From Oceanisphaera arctica (GTDB lineage: Bacteria; Pseudomonadota; Gammaproteobacteria; Enterobacterales; Aeromonadaceae), in NCBI RefSeq assembly GCF_002936955.1, contig NZ_MPZM01000001.1, positions 171,671-235,670 on the forward strand: DNA of 64,000 bases, read 5' to 3'. A program made the position numbers and the translations under genes. Below the pieces are notes generated by a model. It ran no database searches. It was given only the letters and a program-made list of their open reading frames with translations, and was not told where the DNA came from. Positions 7,346-16,126 of the stretch are shown piece by piece. How positions within the stretch are numbered: the stretch's first letter is position 1; each line of letters starts with the position of its first letter.

Positions 7346-8233
7346 ATGTTCAGCGGTAGCATAGTGGCACTGATTACGCCGATGACGGCGGCGGGCGAGG
7401 TTGATAACGGCAGCCTGAAGCGGCTGGTCGATTATCATGTGGCCAGCGGCACGGCGGCGATTGCCGCCATGGGCACCACCGGCGAGTCGCCCACCCTGAG
7501 CACCGACGAACACCTTGAGGTCGTGCGGCGGGTGATGGAATATGCGGACGGTCGTATTCCGGTGATCGGCGGCTGTGGCTCCAACAACACCCGCCAGGCC
7601 ATTCGTCTGAGTCAGGCGATGGCAGAGATGGGCGTCGCGGCCGGCCTGTCGGTCACGCCCTACTATAACAAACCCTCTCAGGCTGGCCTGCTGGCCCATT
7701 ACACCGCCATTACCGATGCCTGCGACCTGCCACAGATCCTCTACAATGTGCCCGGACGGACCGGTTGCGATCTGTTGCCGGAAACCGCAGGACGGCTGGC
7801 GGAGTTGGATGCCATCATCGGCATCAAGGATGCCAGCGGACGCCTCGACCGGGTAAGCGAACTCAAGCGCAGTTGTGGTGAAGATTTTCTTTTGTTCAGC
7901 GGCGACGATCATCTGGCGCTCGACTTTGTTCGTCTGGGTGGCCATGGCGTTATATCGGTAACCGCCAACGCGGCGGCGGCCGACATGGCCGATTTGTTCC
8001 GGGCGGCGCTGGCCGGCGACTGGTCCCAGGCCGACGTGATCAACCGGCGCCTGTTGCCACTGCATCAGCATTTGTTTTGTGATACCAATCCCATACCGGT
8101 GAAGTGGGCCTGTGCCGAACTCGGGCTCATCGATACCTCAATGCCGCGTTTACCCTTGATCCCCCTCGACGCTTCGGGGCGGGAACAGGTGAGGGAAGCG
8201 TTACTTAAAGCGGAGTTAACAGGGCGTGGATAA
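7346..8233 (+). CDS. dapA: 4-hydroxy-tetrahydrodipicolinate synthase
   Basis: 295 residues, class I aldolase fold. Catalytic residues fall at the E. coli positions: Thr44-Thr45 (GTTGES), Tyr107 (YYNKPSQ), Tyr133 (YNVPGRTG) and Schiff-base Lys161 (GIKDASG). It condenses pyruvate with aspartate semialdehyde, the committed step of lysine and diaminopimelate synthesis. The 3' end overlaps bamC by 8 bases. The divergent gap to gcvR is only about 130 bases, and the ribosome-binding site (CGGAA) is weak. Confidence 0.97.
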   Translation: MFSGSIVALITPMTAAGEVDNGSLKRLVDYHVASGTAAIAAMGTTGESPTLSTDEHLEVVRRVMEYADGRIPVIGGCGSNNTRQAIRLSQAMAEMGVAAGLSVTPYYNKPSQAGLLAHYTAITDACDLPQILYNVPGRTGCDLLPETAGRLAELDAIIGIKDASGRLDRVSELKRSCGEDFLLFSGDDHLALDFVRLGGHGVISVTANAAAADMADLFRAALAGDWSQADVINRRLLPLHQHLFCDTNPIPVKWACAELGLIDTSMPRLPLIPLDASGREQVREALLKAELTGRG

Positions 8234-9233
8234 ACCTTTGAATTCAAAAAAACTAGTAATAAGCCTGCTGGCCATGAGTGTGCTGGCCGGCTGCAGCAAT
8301 CCCGAGACCCGTGCGCAGGCGAATCGGGGGTTTGACTACGAAGATGCCAAGCTGAGAACCACCCCATTGCTGATCCCGGCCGGGCTGGAAGCACCGGACT
8401 TCAATAACGAATACGTGATCCCGGCTCCTACCGAAGGGGTCATCGGTGGTGTTACCGGCAAGGCGGTGGATGTTCGTCCGCCCACCCAGGTACTGCCGCT
8501 GGTGCGCGGTACCGAAGTCATGGACAGCGGCAGCGGCCTCTGGTTTTATCAGCAGCGGCTGGATCAGCCGCTGGAGCAAGAACTGAGACAGGCACTGGAA
8601 GCTTTCTTCAAGGGGCAAAAAGCCGAGTTCAGTCAGTCTGCTCAGGGCTGGCGTAGCAATGGCCGGGCTATCGGTAGCGAAAAACAGCAATTCAGCTGGC
8701 AGCTGGTGCCGGATGCGGTTCGCCGCGCGGTAGCCGTGCAGGTCAGCGCCGAGGGCGGCGAGACCCTGCTGGCACAGGATCGACAGCGGGCAGAAGCGGC
8801 CATGCTGAATGCCTTCTCGCTGTCTTATCAGCGTGAGCTGACCAAGAAGCAGAATTTGCTCGACCGCAGCCCCATCAAGTTGACCCTGGATCAGGATCAG
8901 GGCCGCTTGCTGACCGACGAAGGCTACGACCGTAGCTGGAAGCGGCTGGTCACCCTGTTGCCACAGCTCGGCTTCAAACTGACCAACCGCCAGCAGGCGC
9001 TGGGTTATGTGGACGTGGAGTTCGACGGCCTGAGCAAGGGCAAGTGGCGCGATCTGGGGCTGCCGGCGCTGAATATTCCCGAGCAGCAATATCGCATTCA
9101 GCTCGGCGACCTGGGTGAGCAGAGCAGCATTACCCTGAGCGACAAGAACAAGGTACCTGTGTCCGCCGACATTCTGAGCCAGCTGGCGCGCACTCTGGGC
9201 GATGCCTTTCAGCGTACCGACCTGATCCGCTAA
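8226..9233 (+). CDS. bamC: Outer-membrane assembly lipoprotein BamC
   Basis: 335 residues from a GTG start overlapping the dapA stop. Lipoprotein signal with lipobox LAGC (Cys23), then the unstructured BamC N-terminus (NRGFDYEDAK...LLIPAGLEAPDFNNEYVIP) that contacts BamD, and two C-terminal helix-grip domains. It is part of the BamABCDE complex that inserts beta-barrels. The dapA-bamC pair is conserved in gammaproteobacteria; purC does not follow here, polB does. Confidence 0.93.
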   Translation: MDKPLNSKKLVISLLAMSVLAGCSNPETRAQANRGFDYEDAKLRTTPLLIPAGLEAPDFNNEYVIPAPTEGVIGGVTGKAVDVRPPTQVLPLVRGTEVMDSGSGLWFYQQRLDQPLEQELRQALEAFFKGQKAEFSQSAQGWRSNGRAIGSEKQQFSWQLVPDAVRRAVAVQVSAEGGETLLAQDRQRAEAAMLNAFSLSYQRELTKKQNLLDRSPIKLTLDQDQGRLLTDEGYDRSWKRLVTLLPQLGFKLTNRQQALGYVDVEFDGLSKGKWRDLGLPALNIPEQQYRIQLGDLGEQSSITLSDKNKVPVSADILSQLARTLGDAFQRTDLIR

Positions 9234-9259
9234 GCCCTACCGACTGTGCCCAATATGAC

Positions 9260-9285
9260 AGGCCCCGTATTGACGGGGCTTTTTC
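9260..9285 (+). terminator. Terminator after bamC
   Basis: GGCCCCGT/ACGGGGCT stem followed by TTTTT, 26 bases past the bamC stop. Confidence 0.85.
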
Positions 9286-9308
9286 ATATTCGACACTGAA
9301 GTAATACA

Positions 9309-9445
9309 GAGGCAAAACAGTCGCCTCCCTCGACACGCCATAAACCATCCATGGGGGCTCGGAAATGCCGTCCCTGGCATTTCATGGTCGTGGGAGCCGT
9401 TCTCTGTTGCCTCTGCTTGAGCGGGGTCGGCGGAGCGGGCCCTTT
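9309..9445. repeat. Dispersed palindromic repeat, copy R3
   Basis: 9309-9414: GAGGCAAAACAG...GCCTCCC on the left pairs imperfectly with GGGAGCC...CTGTTGCCTC on the right; tip AAATGCCGTCCCTGGCATTT. 9415-9445 retains a right half-arm of another unit (GGTCGGCGGAGCGGGCCCTTTG). It lies between the bamC terminator and polB; the polB promoter must be in or right of it. Confidence 0.75.
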
Positions 9446-9501
9446 GACCGAGTTACACCGAGTAAACACAATGTCCTCTATTACTCCTTTATAATGCCGC
9501 T

Positions 9502-11850
9502 ATGAGCGACATCGAACAGGGTTTTATCCTGACCCGTCACAGCCGTGACCGGGCCGGCAGCACCGAAATTATCTACTGGCTCTGTACCGCACAGGGCCCG
9601 GTGCGCTTGCTGCTGTCCGGCGAACGGCCGCTATTGATGGTGCCGACCGAACGGCGGGATGCGGTGGCGCAGAGTCTTGCGGGGGTCGGCATCGGTTATC
9701 AATGGGCCGAGCCCGGTTTGCAGACCCTGGAGTATCAGCCGGTGGCGGTGCTCTATTTTGCGACCATTGCCGATCATCGAGTGGCGGCGGAGTGCTTGCG
9801 CCGCGACGGCATCGGCGTGTTTGAAGATGACTTGCGCCTGCACGAACGCTTTCTGCTTAGCCGCTTTATCCGAGGCTCGGTCGACTTCGTTGGGCAGTCG
9901 AGACCCGCCTCCGGTTATCGGCAGTTCAGTGGCGTACGGCTCAAGCCCGGCGACTGGAGCCCCCGGTTTCGGGTGCTGTCGCTCGACATCGAATGCTCGG
10001 CCCGAGGCGAGCTCTATTCCATCGGTCTCTATGGTGATGAGCTGGCGAGGGTGCTGATGATAGGTAAGCCGGAGCCGGCGGACACCGATATTCGCTGGGT
10101 GGTGGATGAGCCGGCGCTGCTGAAAGCCCTGGAGCAGGAGCTGAACCGCCATGATCCGGATATCATCATCGGCTGGAATCTGGTCGGTTTCGATTTTCGG
10201 CTGCTGTTGCAGCGGGCGGCGCTGCACGGCCTGCGGCTCAAGCTGGGGCGGGGTGGCGAGGCGGCCTTTCTGCGGGAGTCGGCGCACACCGGTCAGGTGT
10301 TTCTGACCTTGCCCGGACGGGTGGCGATAGACGGTATCGAGGCACTCAAGACCGCCTGTTACCAGTTCGACAGCTTCAGCCTGGAGTCGGTGTCCCGTCA
10401 GTTGCTGGGGCGGGGCAAGCAGACCGAAGACGTCGAACATCGATTGGCGACCATCACCCGGGATTTTCGCCACAACAAGCCTAAGTTGGCCGCCTATAAC
10501 CTGGAAGACTGCCGGCTGGTGTGGGACATTTTTGAGCACACCCGGCTGCTCGACTTTCTGCGGCTGCGCAGCCAGCTTACCGGGCTGGAGCTGGATCGGG
10601 TCGGCGGCTCGGTGGCGGCCTTTACCCAAGTCTATCTGCCGCACCTGCACCGGGCCGGTTTTGTGGCACCCAACCTGCCCGCCGGTGGCGGCCTGGCCAG
10701 CCCCGGTGGCTACGTAATGGACTCAAAGCCCGGCCTCTATCGTCATGTGCTGGTGCTGGACTTCAAGAGTCTGTATCCCGCCATTATCCGCACCTTCAAG
10801 ATAGACCCGCTGGGGCTGGTGCTGGGGTTGAAGGAAGAGGGGGCCATTCCTGGCTTTCGCGGAGCTCTGTTTTCTCGCCAGCGGCATTTTCTGCCGGCCA
10901 TCATCGAGCGACTGTGGCAGGAACGGGATCAGGCCAAGCGCGAGCGAGACGGCCCACGTTCCCAGGCGATCAAGATACTGATGAACTCCTTCTATGGGGT
11001 ACTCGGCTCCGGCGGTTGTCGCTTCTACGATACCCGGTTGGCGTCCTCCATTACCCTACGCGGCCACGAGATCATGCAGCAGACCGCCCGCTGGATAGAG
11101 GCCGAAGGCCACGAGGTGATCTACGGCGACACCGATTCGGTGTTTGTGCTGCTGACTGGCCATCACGATGAAGATACTGCCAGTCTCGAGGGGCAGCGCC
11201 TGGCCACCCGGATGACCGAGCAGTGGCAACAGCAACTGGCGACACAGCTGCAGTTGGTAAGTTGTCTCGAGTTGCAGTTCGAACGTTATTTCGCCCGTTT
11301 TCTGATGCCCACGATTCGTGGTCAGGAGCAGGGATCCAAGAAGCGTTACGCGGGTCTGAGCATCAGCAACGGCGTCGGCGAGCTGGTGTTCAAGGGGCTG
11401 GAAACGGTGCGCTCCGACTGGACGCCGCTGGCGCAGCAATTTCAGACCGAGCTGTACCGGCTGGTATTCGACGACCTGGACCCGAGCGACTTTATTCGAC
11501 AGACCCTGGCGCAGACCCTGGCCGGAGAGCGGGATGAGGACTTGGTGTATCGCAAGCGTTTGCGCCGGCCGCTGGCCCAGTATGTGAAGTCGCAGCCACC
11601 GCAGGTGCGAGCGGCACGACTGGCGGACGAGCACAACGCCCGGCGAGGCGTGCCGTTACGTTATCAGCAGAAAGGAGTGATCCGTTATCTGATCACAGTG
11701 AACGGGCCCGAGCCGCTGGAGTACCTTGGTTCGGCCATCGATTATCAGCATTATGTCGACCGCCAGCTCAAGCCGGTGGCCGACGCCATACTGCCCTTCG
11801 CGGGCCTGAGTTTCGACGCATTGATCGGACAGCAGCTCGGGTTGTTCTAG
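9502..11850 (+). CDS. polB: DNA polymerase II
   Basis: 782 residues, one less than E. coli Pol II. Family-B order is intact: exonuclease motif LSLDIEC (Asp162, Glu164), second exonuclease motif GWNLVGFDFRLL, palm motif A DFKSLYPAIIRTF near residue 420, motif B KILMNSFYGVLG, motif C YGDTDSVFV near residue 540. It is a replication restart and translesion polymerase, usually SOS-inducible. No clear LexA box (CTG-N10-CAG) was found immediately upstream, where repeat R3 lies. Confidence 0.97.
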   Translation: MSDIEQGFILTRHSRDRAGSTEIIYWLCTAQGPVRLLLSGERPLLMVPTERRDAVAQSLAGVGIGYQWAEPGLQTLEYQPVAVLYFATIADHRVAAECLRRDGIGVFEDDLRLHERFLLSRFIRGSVDFVGQSRPASGYRQFSGVRLKPGDWSPRFRVLSLDIECSARGELYSIGLYGDELARVLMIGKPEPADTDIRWVVDEPALLKALEQELNRHDPDIIIGWNLVGFDFRLLLQRAALHGLRLKLGRGGEAAFLRESAHTGQVFLTLPGRVAIDGIEALKTACYQFDSFSLESVSRQLLGRGKQTEDVEHRLATITRDFRHNKPKLAAYNLEDCRLVWDIFEHTRLLDFLRLRSQLTGLELDRVGGSVAAFTQVYLPHLHRAGFVAPNLPAGGGLASPGGYVMDSKPGLYRHVLVLDFKSLYPAIIRTFKIDPLGLVLGLKEEGAIPGFRGALFSRQRHFLPAIIERLWQERDQAKRERDGPRSQAIKILMNSFYGVLGSGGCRFYDTRLASSITLRGHEIMQQTARWIEAEGHEVIYGDTDSVFVLLTGHHDEDTASLEGQRLATRMTEQWQQQLATQLQLVSCLELQFERYFARFLMPTIRGQEQGSKKRYAGLSISNGVGELVFKGLETVRSDWTPLAQQFQTELYRLVFDDLDPSDFIRQTLAQTLAGERDEDLVYRKRLRRPLAQYVKSQPPQVRAARLADEHNARRGVPLRYQQKGVIRYLITVNGPEPLEYLGSAIDYQHYVDRQLKPVADAILPFAGLSFDALIGQQLGLF

Positions 11851-11856
11851 GGGGAG

Positions 11857-11936
11857 CAGGGATTGGTGATTAGGGAACAGGGATTGGTGGTTGGGAACTG
11901 GCTGCTAATCCCCAGTCCCCAGTCCCCAATCCCTAG
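11857..11936. repeat. Hairpin of short GA-rich repeats after polB
   Basis: The left side has repeated GGGATTGGTG / GGGAACAG units and the right side three CCCCAGT/CCCCAAT units; the two sides pair into a long stem. It lies between convergent polB and the ypfN-like gene and probably terminates both. Similar repeat-built hairpins occur at 34017-34059 and 48473-48556. Confidence 0.6.
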
Positions 11937-12160
11937 TCTTTCGTTTCTTTGTCCTTATTATCTTTGTCGTCGGCATGGTAGTCGCCGGGGGGCACGCCCC
12001 AGTCGTCCCTTTTACGTTCTTCGGTATCCCAGTCTTTCAGGTGCATCTTGTCGCGGTTTTTCTTGACGAATTTTTCAATCTGCTTGGTGTCCTTGAGCGC
12101 GCCGACAAAGAGGCCGACGACAAACAATAACGGCAGGGCAATCCAGAACCAGGTGCTCAT
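11933..12160 (-). CDS. YpfN/UPF0370-like small membrane protein
   Basis: 75 residues: one N-terminal membrane helix (FWIALPLLFVVGLFVGALKD), then a highly charged tail ending in lysine/aspartate runs. Size, topology and the position downstream of dapE match YpfN of E. coli, an uncharacterised inner-membrane protein. It follows the M15 peptidase gene by 3 bases and so is the last gene of the dapE operon. Function unknown. Confidence 0.65.
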   Translation of the reverse strand: MSTWFWIALPLLFVVGLFVGALKDTKQIEKFVKKNRDKMHLKDWDTEERKRDDWGVPPGDYHADDKDNKDKETKD

Positions 12161-12163
12161 GGC

Positions 12164-12835
12164 TTAATCCTCGGTGGTGGTGATATAACGGGCGAAAATC
12201 TCGTCCAACAGTTTAAGGATATGCTTTTTTCCCGCCACTGGCTGCAACCGCAAGGCCTCGGCCACCAATGAGGGGGTCAGCTGGCTGGCGCAATCTGTGG
12301 CCAGCGGCCGGTAACTCAGGTGCCAGGGTTCTATCGCCACGCCGCCGCCGTCCTGCGCAAAGGGCAGGTAAAAGCCGAAGCGCGCCATGTTGGCGGCCAA
12401 CCACTGGCTGAGCGGATAAAAATAACCGCCCGGCTCATACTCCCAGGGCTCAAGCTGCAGCTTTTTCCCCGGGGGCAGCAGGGTCGGGTCGTAAACGTCC
12501 AGATCCGTGCCCCAGTGATGGCGGCTGGTGCCGGGCAGGGCGCTCCAGTGCAATATGGCGGTGATGCGTTCGGGCTCGCTCAACGCCAGCGTCTGCAGCG
12601 GTTGGCTGTCGGCATCCAGCAGTGGCCGGCTGCCCTCGAATTTGCCGTTCCAGATGGCAAGCTGGCGCTCGAAGCTGCGAAAGCTCGAGGCCGGCATCAG
12701 TTGAAAACCGGCCTCGGTCGCCGCCGCCTGCATGGTCATAAAGGCGTCTCTGGCCTCGGACTGCAGCCGGTGCCCCGGCTCGTTCAGCGCCACCAGATGT
12801 GAATCGCTCAGGCCAAGCAGGCAGAGTGGGTTCAT
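12164..12835 (-). CDS. M15-family D-alanyl-D-alanine carboxypeptidase (VanY-like)
   Basis: 223 residues. Zinc-site motifs of the M15B peptidases are present: [13 protein letters not shown] (His107, Asp113) and EPWHLSY (Glu169, His172), with [17 protein letters not shown] upstream. It should trim D-Ala from peptidoglycan stem peptides. No signal peptide is evident, so it may act in the cytoplasm on recycled muropeptides, like LdcB-type enzymes. Its start overlaps the dapE stop by 4 bases. Confidence 0.87.
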   Translation of the reverse strand: MNPLCLLGLSDSHLVALNEPGHRLQSEARDAFMTMQAAATEAGFQLMPASSFRSFERQLAIWNGKFEGSRPLLDADSQPLQTLALSEPERITAILHWSALPGTSRHHWGTDLDVYDPTLLPPGKKLQLEPWEYEPGGYFYPLSQWLAANMARFGFYLPFAQDGGGVAIEPWHLSYRPLATDCASQLTPSLVAEALRLQPVAGKKHILKLLDEIFARYITTTED

Positions 12836-13965
12836 GCCAGCAGACGGTCCAGAATGCCTTCATACATATCGGTGAGTAGTTCCAGATCGGCAATTTTCAC
12901 ACATTCGTTGAGCTTGTGAATGGTGGCATTGACCGGACCGAGTTCGACAACCTGAGCGCCGGTCTGGGCGATGAAGCGGCCGTCCGAGGTGCCACCTGTG
13001 GTCAGCAGCGCCGGCTCCTGGTGTTTGACCGCTTGAATTGCTTCCACGGTCGCCTGCACCAGGTCACCCTTGTCGGTGAGGAAGGGTTTACCGTTGAGCA
13101 GCCAGTCGATGTGGTAGTTCAGGCCGTGGGCGTCAAGCATGCTGTGCACCCGGGCCTTGATGGTGTCTTCGTTCAGCTCGGTGCTGAAGCGGAAGTTGAA
13201 CTGCACCTTGAACTCGCCCGGGATCACATTGGAGGCGCCGGTGCCGGCGTGCAGGTTGGCAATCTGGAAGCTGGTGGGCGGGAAGAATTCGTTGCCGTTG
13301 TCCCATACCGTATTGGCCAGCTCGGTCAGGGCCGGGGCCGCCTTATGCACCGGATTGTCGGCCAGATGCGGGTAGGCCACATGACCCTGAATGCCCTTGA
13401 CCACAAGATCGCCGGTGAGGGAGCCGCGGCGGCCGTTCTTGACCACGTCACCCACTTCATGGGTGGAGGAGGGTTCGCCCACCAGGCACCAGGTGATTTT
13501 TTCGTTACGGGCTTCCAGGGTGTCAATCACCCGGGTGGTGCCGTTGATGAAGGGGCCTTCTTCATCGCTGGTGATCAGAAAGGCGATGGAGCCCTTGTGA
13601 TCAGGGTGCTGGGCGATAAAACGTTCGGTGGCGACGATCATGGCGGCCAGTGAACCCTTCATGTCGGCCGCACCCCGGCCGTGCAGGTAACCGTCGATGT
13701 CGGTGGCTTCGAAGGGCGGGGTGTGCCACTGGTCGAGCGGGCCGGGCGGCACCACGTCGGTATGACCGGCAAAGCAGAACAGCGGCCCTTCGCTACCCCG
13801 GCGGGCCCACAGGTTGGTGGTGTCTTCAAACACCATGGTTTCCAGTTCAAAGCCGAGGGCTTTGAGGCGGGCGCCCATCAGCTCCTGGCAGCCTTCGTCT
13901 TCGGGGGTCACGGAGGGGCGGTTGATCAGGTCCCGGGTGAGGGCTAGCACGGCAGAGTCAGTCAT
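12832..13965 (-). CDS. dapE: Succinyl-diaminopimelate desuccinylase
   Basis: 377 residues (E. coli 375). M20 metallopeptidase ligands: His68 ([10 protein letters not shown]), Asp101 (GAADMKGS), Glu135-Glu136 (SDEEGPF), and a C-terminal [13 protein letters not shown] block with the last histidine. It removes succinate from N-succinyl-LL-DAP in the lysine/peptidoglycan branch that dapA begins 5 kb away. Order arsC-like, dapE, (M15), ypfN-like mirrors E. coli yffB-dapE-ypfN with the peptidase gene inserted. Confidence 0.97.
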   Translation of the reverse strand: MTDSAVLALTRDLINRPSVTPEDEGCQELMGARLKALGFELETMVFEDTTNLWARRGSEGPLFCFAGHTDVVPPGPLDQWHTPPFEATDIDGYLHGRGAADMKGSLAAMIVATERFIAQHPDHKGSIAFLITSDEEGPFINGTTRVIDTLEARNEKITWCLVGEPSSTHEVGDVVKNGRRGSLTGDLVVKGIQGHVAYPHLADNPVHKAAPALTELANTVWDNGNEFFPPTSFQIANLHAGTGASNVIPGEFKVQFNFRFSTELNEDTIKARVHSMLDAHGLNYHIDWLLNGKPFLTDKGDLVQATVEAIQAVKHQEPALLTTGGTSDGRFIAQTGAQVVELGPVNATIHKLNECVKIADLELLTDMYEGILDRLLA

Positions 13966-13972
13966 TCTAATC

Positions 13973-14010
13973 CTTGATTATTTATTGATTATTTATTGAT
14001 TACTTATTAG
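13973..14010. repeat. Short tandem repeat between dapE and the arsC-like gene
   Basis: About three copies of TTGATTATTTA, the third degraded (TTGATTACTTA), followed by GCTACTTATT. The AT-rich tract contains the upstream region of dapE and overlaps the end of the arsC-like coding region's trailer. Confidence 0.6.
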
Positions 14011-14361
14011 CTACTTATTAAATAAGCGGGAATACAGTTCGGGTTTGAAGCCCAGATGTAGCTCGTCGTCCAGTACCAGCAGCGGTCGTTTGATCATCGC
14101 CGGATGCGCCTGCAGCAGGGCGGCGGCGGTGTCCGGGCCAAGTCCGGCCTTGTCGGCGTCCGGCAGGGCACGATAAGTGGTGCCTCTCTTGTTGAGCAAT
14201 TGCTCCCAGCCGAGCCGCTCCAGCCAGTGTTGCAGCTCGGCCGGATCCAGGCCGTCGGCTCTGTGGTCGACGAAACGGTAATCGATACCCTGTTGGTCCA
14301 GCCACTTGCGGGCTTTCTTGACGGTATCGCAGTTTTTGATGCCGTAGAGTCTGATGGTCAA
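14011..14361 (-). CDS. ArsC/Spx-family reductase (YffB-like)
   Basis: 116 residues from a TTG at 14361, preceded by AGGA at 7 bases; the frame extends to 14415, but the family begins at TIRLYGIKNCDT. Thioredoxin-like fold with a single N-terminal cysteine (GIKNCDTVKKARKWL) and the RGTTYRALP and IKRPLLVL blocks of YffB. It is related to arsenate reductases but lacks evidence of that activity; YffB is thought to be a glutathione-dependent thiol reductase. Its position directly upstream of dapE is conserved. Confidence 0.88.
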   Translation of the reverse strand: MTIRLYGIKNCDTVKKARKWLDQQGIDYRFVDHRADGLDPAELQHWLERLGWEQLLNKRGTTYRALPDADKAGLGPDTAAALLQAHPAMIKRPLLVLDDELHLGFKPELYSRLFNK

Positions 14362-14617
14362 GATGGAATCCTGTAAATGCGTGGGCGTGAATAGCAATGG
14401 GCAGAATTCTGTCACTTAAGCCCGGCCCCTGCAACAGGCCACCCGGAAACAACAAACCTCAGCCAGTTCAATGATTTTTACCCATCGGCAATATACACTG
14501 GCGCCCGGTGCGAGCTTTGGGTACTGTTGGCGCTTTTTGCGATTCCTGTCGCCGCCGCGATGCTGTTATCGGCACTATCTTAACTGGCATTCTCGGGCGC
14601 TTTATTCAGTTTGCAGT

Positions 14618-14887
14618 TTAGGGTCTGTTGACCTTTCGCGATGATTTTTGCAGCAGTTTGTGGGGTCTTGATACAAGGCATCGCTTATGCCATGTAGTCA
14701 CTCTACATAAATAAGCGATAACGCAGTAGCAAGACCCCACAAGCGCTGCCCTGCGGGTTCGGCTAAACGCGTTTTTCTATTTGTTGAAAGGGCATTGCTT
14801 AGAATGACTAGGCTACACCCCTCTCGCCGCGATAAAAACGCGTTTAACTCGAACAAAATTTAACCGCGAAAGGTCAACAGACCCTAA
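14618..14887. mobile_element. 270-bp element with perfect 23-bp terminal inverted repeats
   Basis: Left end 14618-14640 and right end 14865-14887 are exact reverse complements (TTAGGGTCTGTTGACCTTTC... inward). Inside are two more inverted pairs: GTGGGGTCTTG / CAAGACCCCAC (within 14660-14742), enclosing ATCGCTTAT/ATAAGCGAT, and TAAACGCGTTTTT / AAAAACGCGTTTA near 14764 and 14833. No ORF. This looks like a non-autonomous, MITE-like or structured repeat. No obvious target duplication beyond flanking TA-rich bases is seen. 14416-14617 to its left shows no gene. Confidence 0.7.
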
Positions 14888-14911
14888 CTATTAAAGAAAA
14901 AGGGGAATGGG

Positions 14912-15997
14912 TTGGAACTCAAGGAATACTGGAGCGATAGCTATCACTCCCGGGATTTTAAGCTCATCCGCATCGGTGTTGTTGCCGTTCGTTTTCGTTG
15001 GCTGGTGGCTTTGCTTATCATCGGTATCGCCGGCTGGATTGCCGTCGACTGGTGGGTGCTGGATCCGGCGCATTTCAAGCTGCTGTGGAAGGTCCGATTG
15101 ATCACCGGCGTCATGCTGACCCCGCTACTGCCGCTCAGTTATCTGTGCAAACTGGATCGGCGCTGGATGGTGATGTCGTTATACGCCCTGCTGGGCATTC
15201 TGCTGCTGTTTAATTTTGTCAGCCTGTGGAGCTTCCGGGACGGGGTCCCCATTCCGGTGGGTTACGTGGCCTTTCCCTATTTTCTGCTGGCCTTGCTGGC
15301 GGTACTGCCGTTGCCGATACGTTCCGGCCTGAGGGTGGCGGTAGTGATGATACTGGTGGTGCTGGGCACCGACTACTGGCTCGACTCCCGCACCCTGGAC
15401 AACGGCGAGCTGATCGACCGCATCTGGCTGTTATTGTGTTTCAGCCTGGCGATGATCTGGGTACAGGCCGGACAGTTGCGCATGCTGCTGGACCTGTATC
15501 GGGAGTCGACCCGGGATCCGCTGACCCGTCTGATGAATCGCCGGCTGTTTTTACGCCAGCTGGAGGCGGTGCGTCACGACAGCAGTGCCGGGCAGCCCTA
15601 CACCCTGATACTGCTCGACCTCGATAAATTCAAGCGCATCAACGACGATCATGGGCACCTGATGGGCGACGAGGTACTGGTCAGCGTGGCCACTACCATC
15701 ATGGATATTTTCGGTCAGGACGCCATCGTCTCCCGTTATGGCGGCGAAGAGTTCATGGTGTTGCTGCCCGAGACGCGGTTGGAGCAGGCAGCGCGTCAGG
15801 CCGAAACCCTGCGTCTGGCGGTGGAATCCCAGCCGGTGGAAAATCCATTGGATGAAAGTGAAGTCATGGTGACCCTCAGTGCCGGCGTGGTCGAAGGCCA
15901 CCACGACAGTGTGCCCACCGACTTGCTGCGCCAGGCCGATGAGGCTTTATATGGAGCCAAAAGCCAGGGGCGTAATTGCGTGGTGGCACATCGGTAG
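14912..15997 (+). CDS. Membrane-bound diguanylate cyclase (GGDEF)
   Basis: 361 residues from a TTG start with AAGGGGA upstream. Residues ~30-190 hold about six hydrophobic helices with no recognised sensor domain; a GGDEF domain follows from DPLTRLMNRRLF, with active-site RYGGEEF near residue 277. It should make cyclic di-GMP from GTP. An inhibitory RxxD is not evident just before GGEEF. Its promoter region abuts the 270-bp inverted-repeat element, 24 bases upstream. Confidence 0.9.
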   Translation: MELKEYWSDSYHSRDFKLIRIGVVAVRFRWLVALLIIGIAGWIAVDWWVLDPAHFKLLWKVRLITGVMLTPLLPLSYLCKLDRRWMVMSLYALLGILLLFNFVSLWSFRDGVPIPVGYVAFPYFLLALLAVLPLPIRSGLRVAVVMILVVLGTDYWLDSRTLDNGELIDRIWLLLCFSLAMIWVQAGQLRMLLDLYRESTRDPLTRLMNRRLFLRQLEAVRHDSSAGQPYTLILLDLDKFKRINDDHGHLMGDEVLVSVATTIMDIFGQDAIVSRYGGEEFMVLLPETRLEQAARQAETLRLAVESQPVENPLDESEVMVTLSAGVVEGHHDSVPTDLLRQADEALYGAKSQGRNCVVAHR

Positions 15998-16126
15998 TCT
16001 ATCGACAGTATAAGCATTCGTAGGTGGTGGTTTGGGAAGGGGGCTTGGCTTATACTGGCCGGCGAGCCCCCTATTACTCAAATCATAACTTTCCCCTCCG
16101 GGACTATAACTTAAGCGAGATGTCTT

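Noticed and set aside
9309..9445. R3 considered as an integron attC or phage attachment site
   Set aside because: No GTTRRRY-type core pair; shares its structure with the dispersed palindromes instead.
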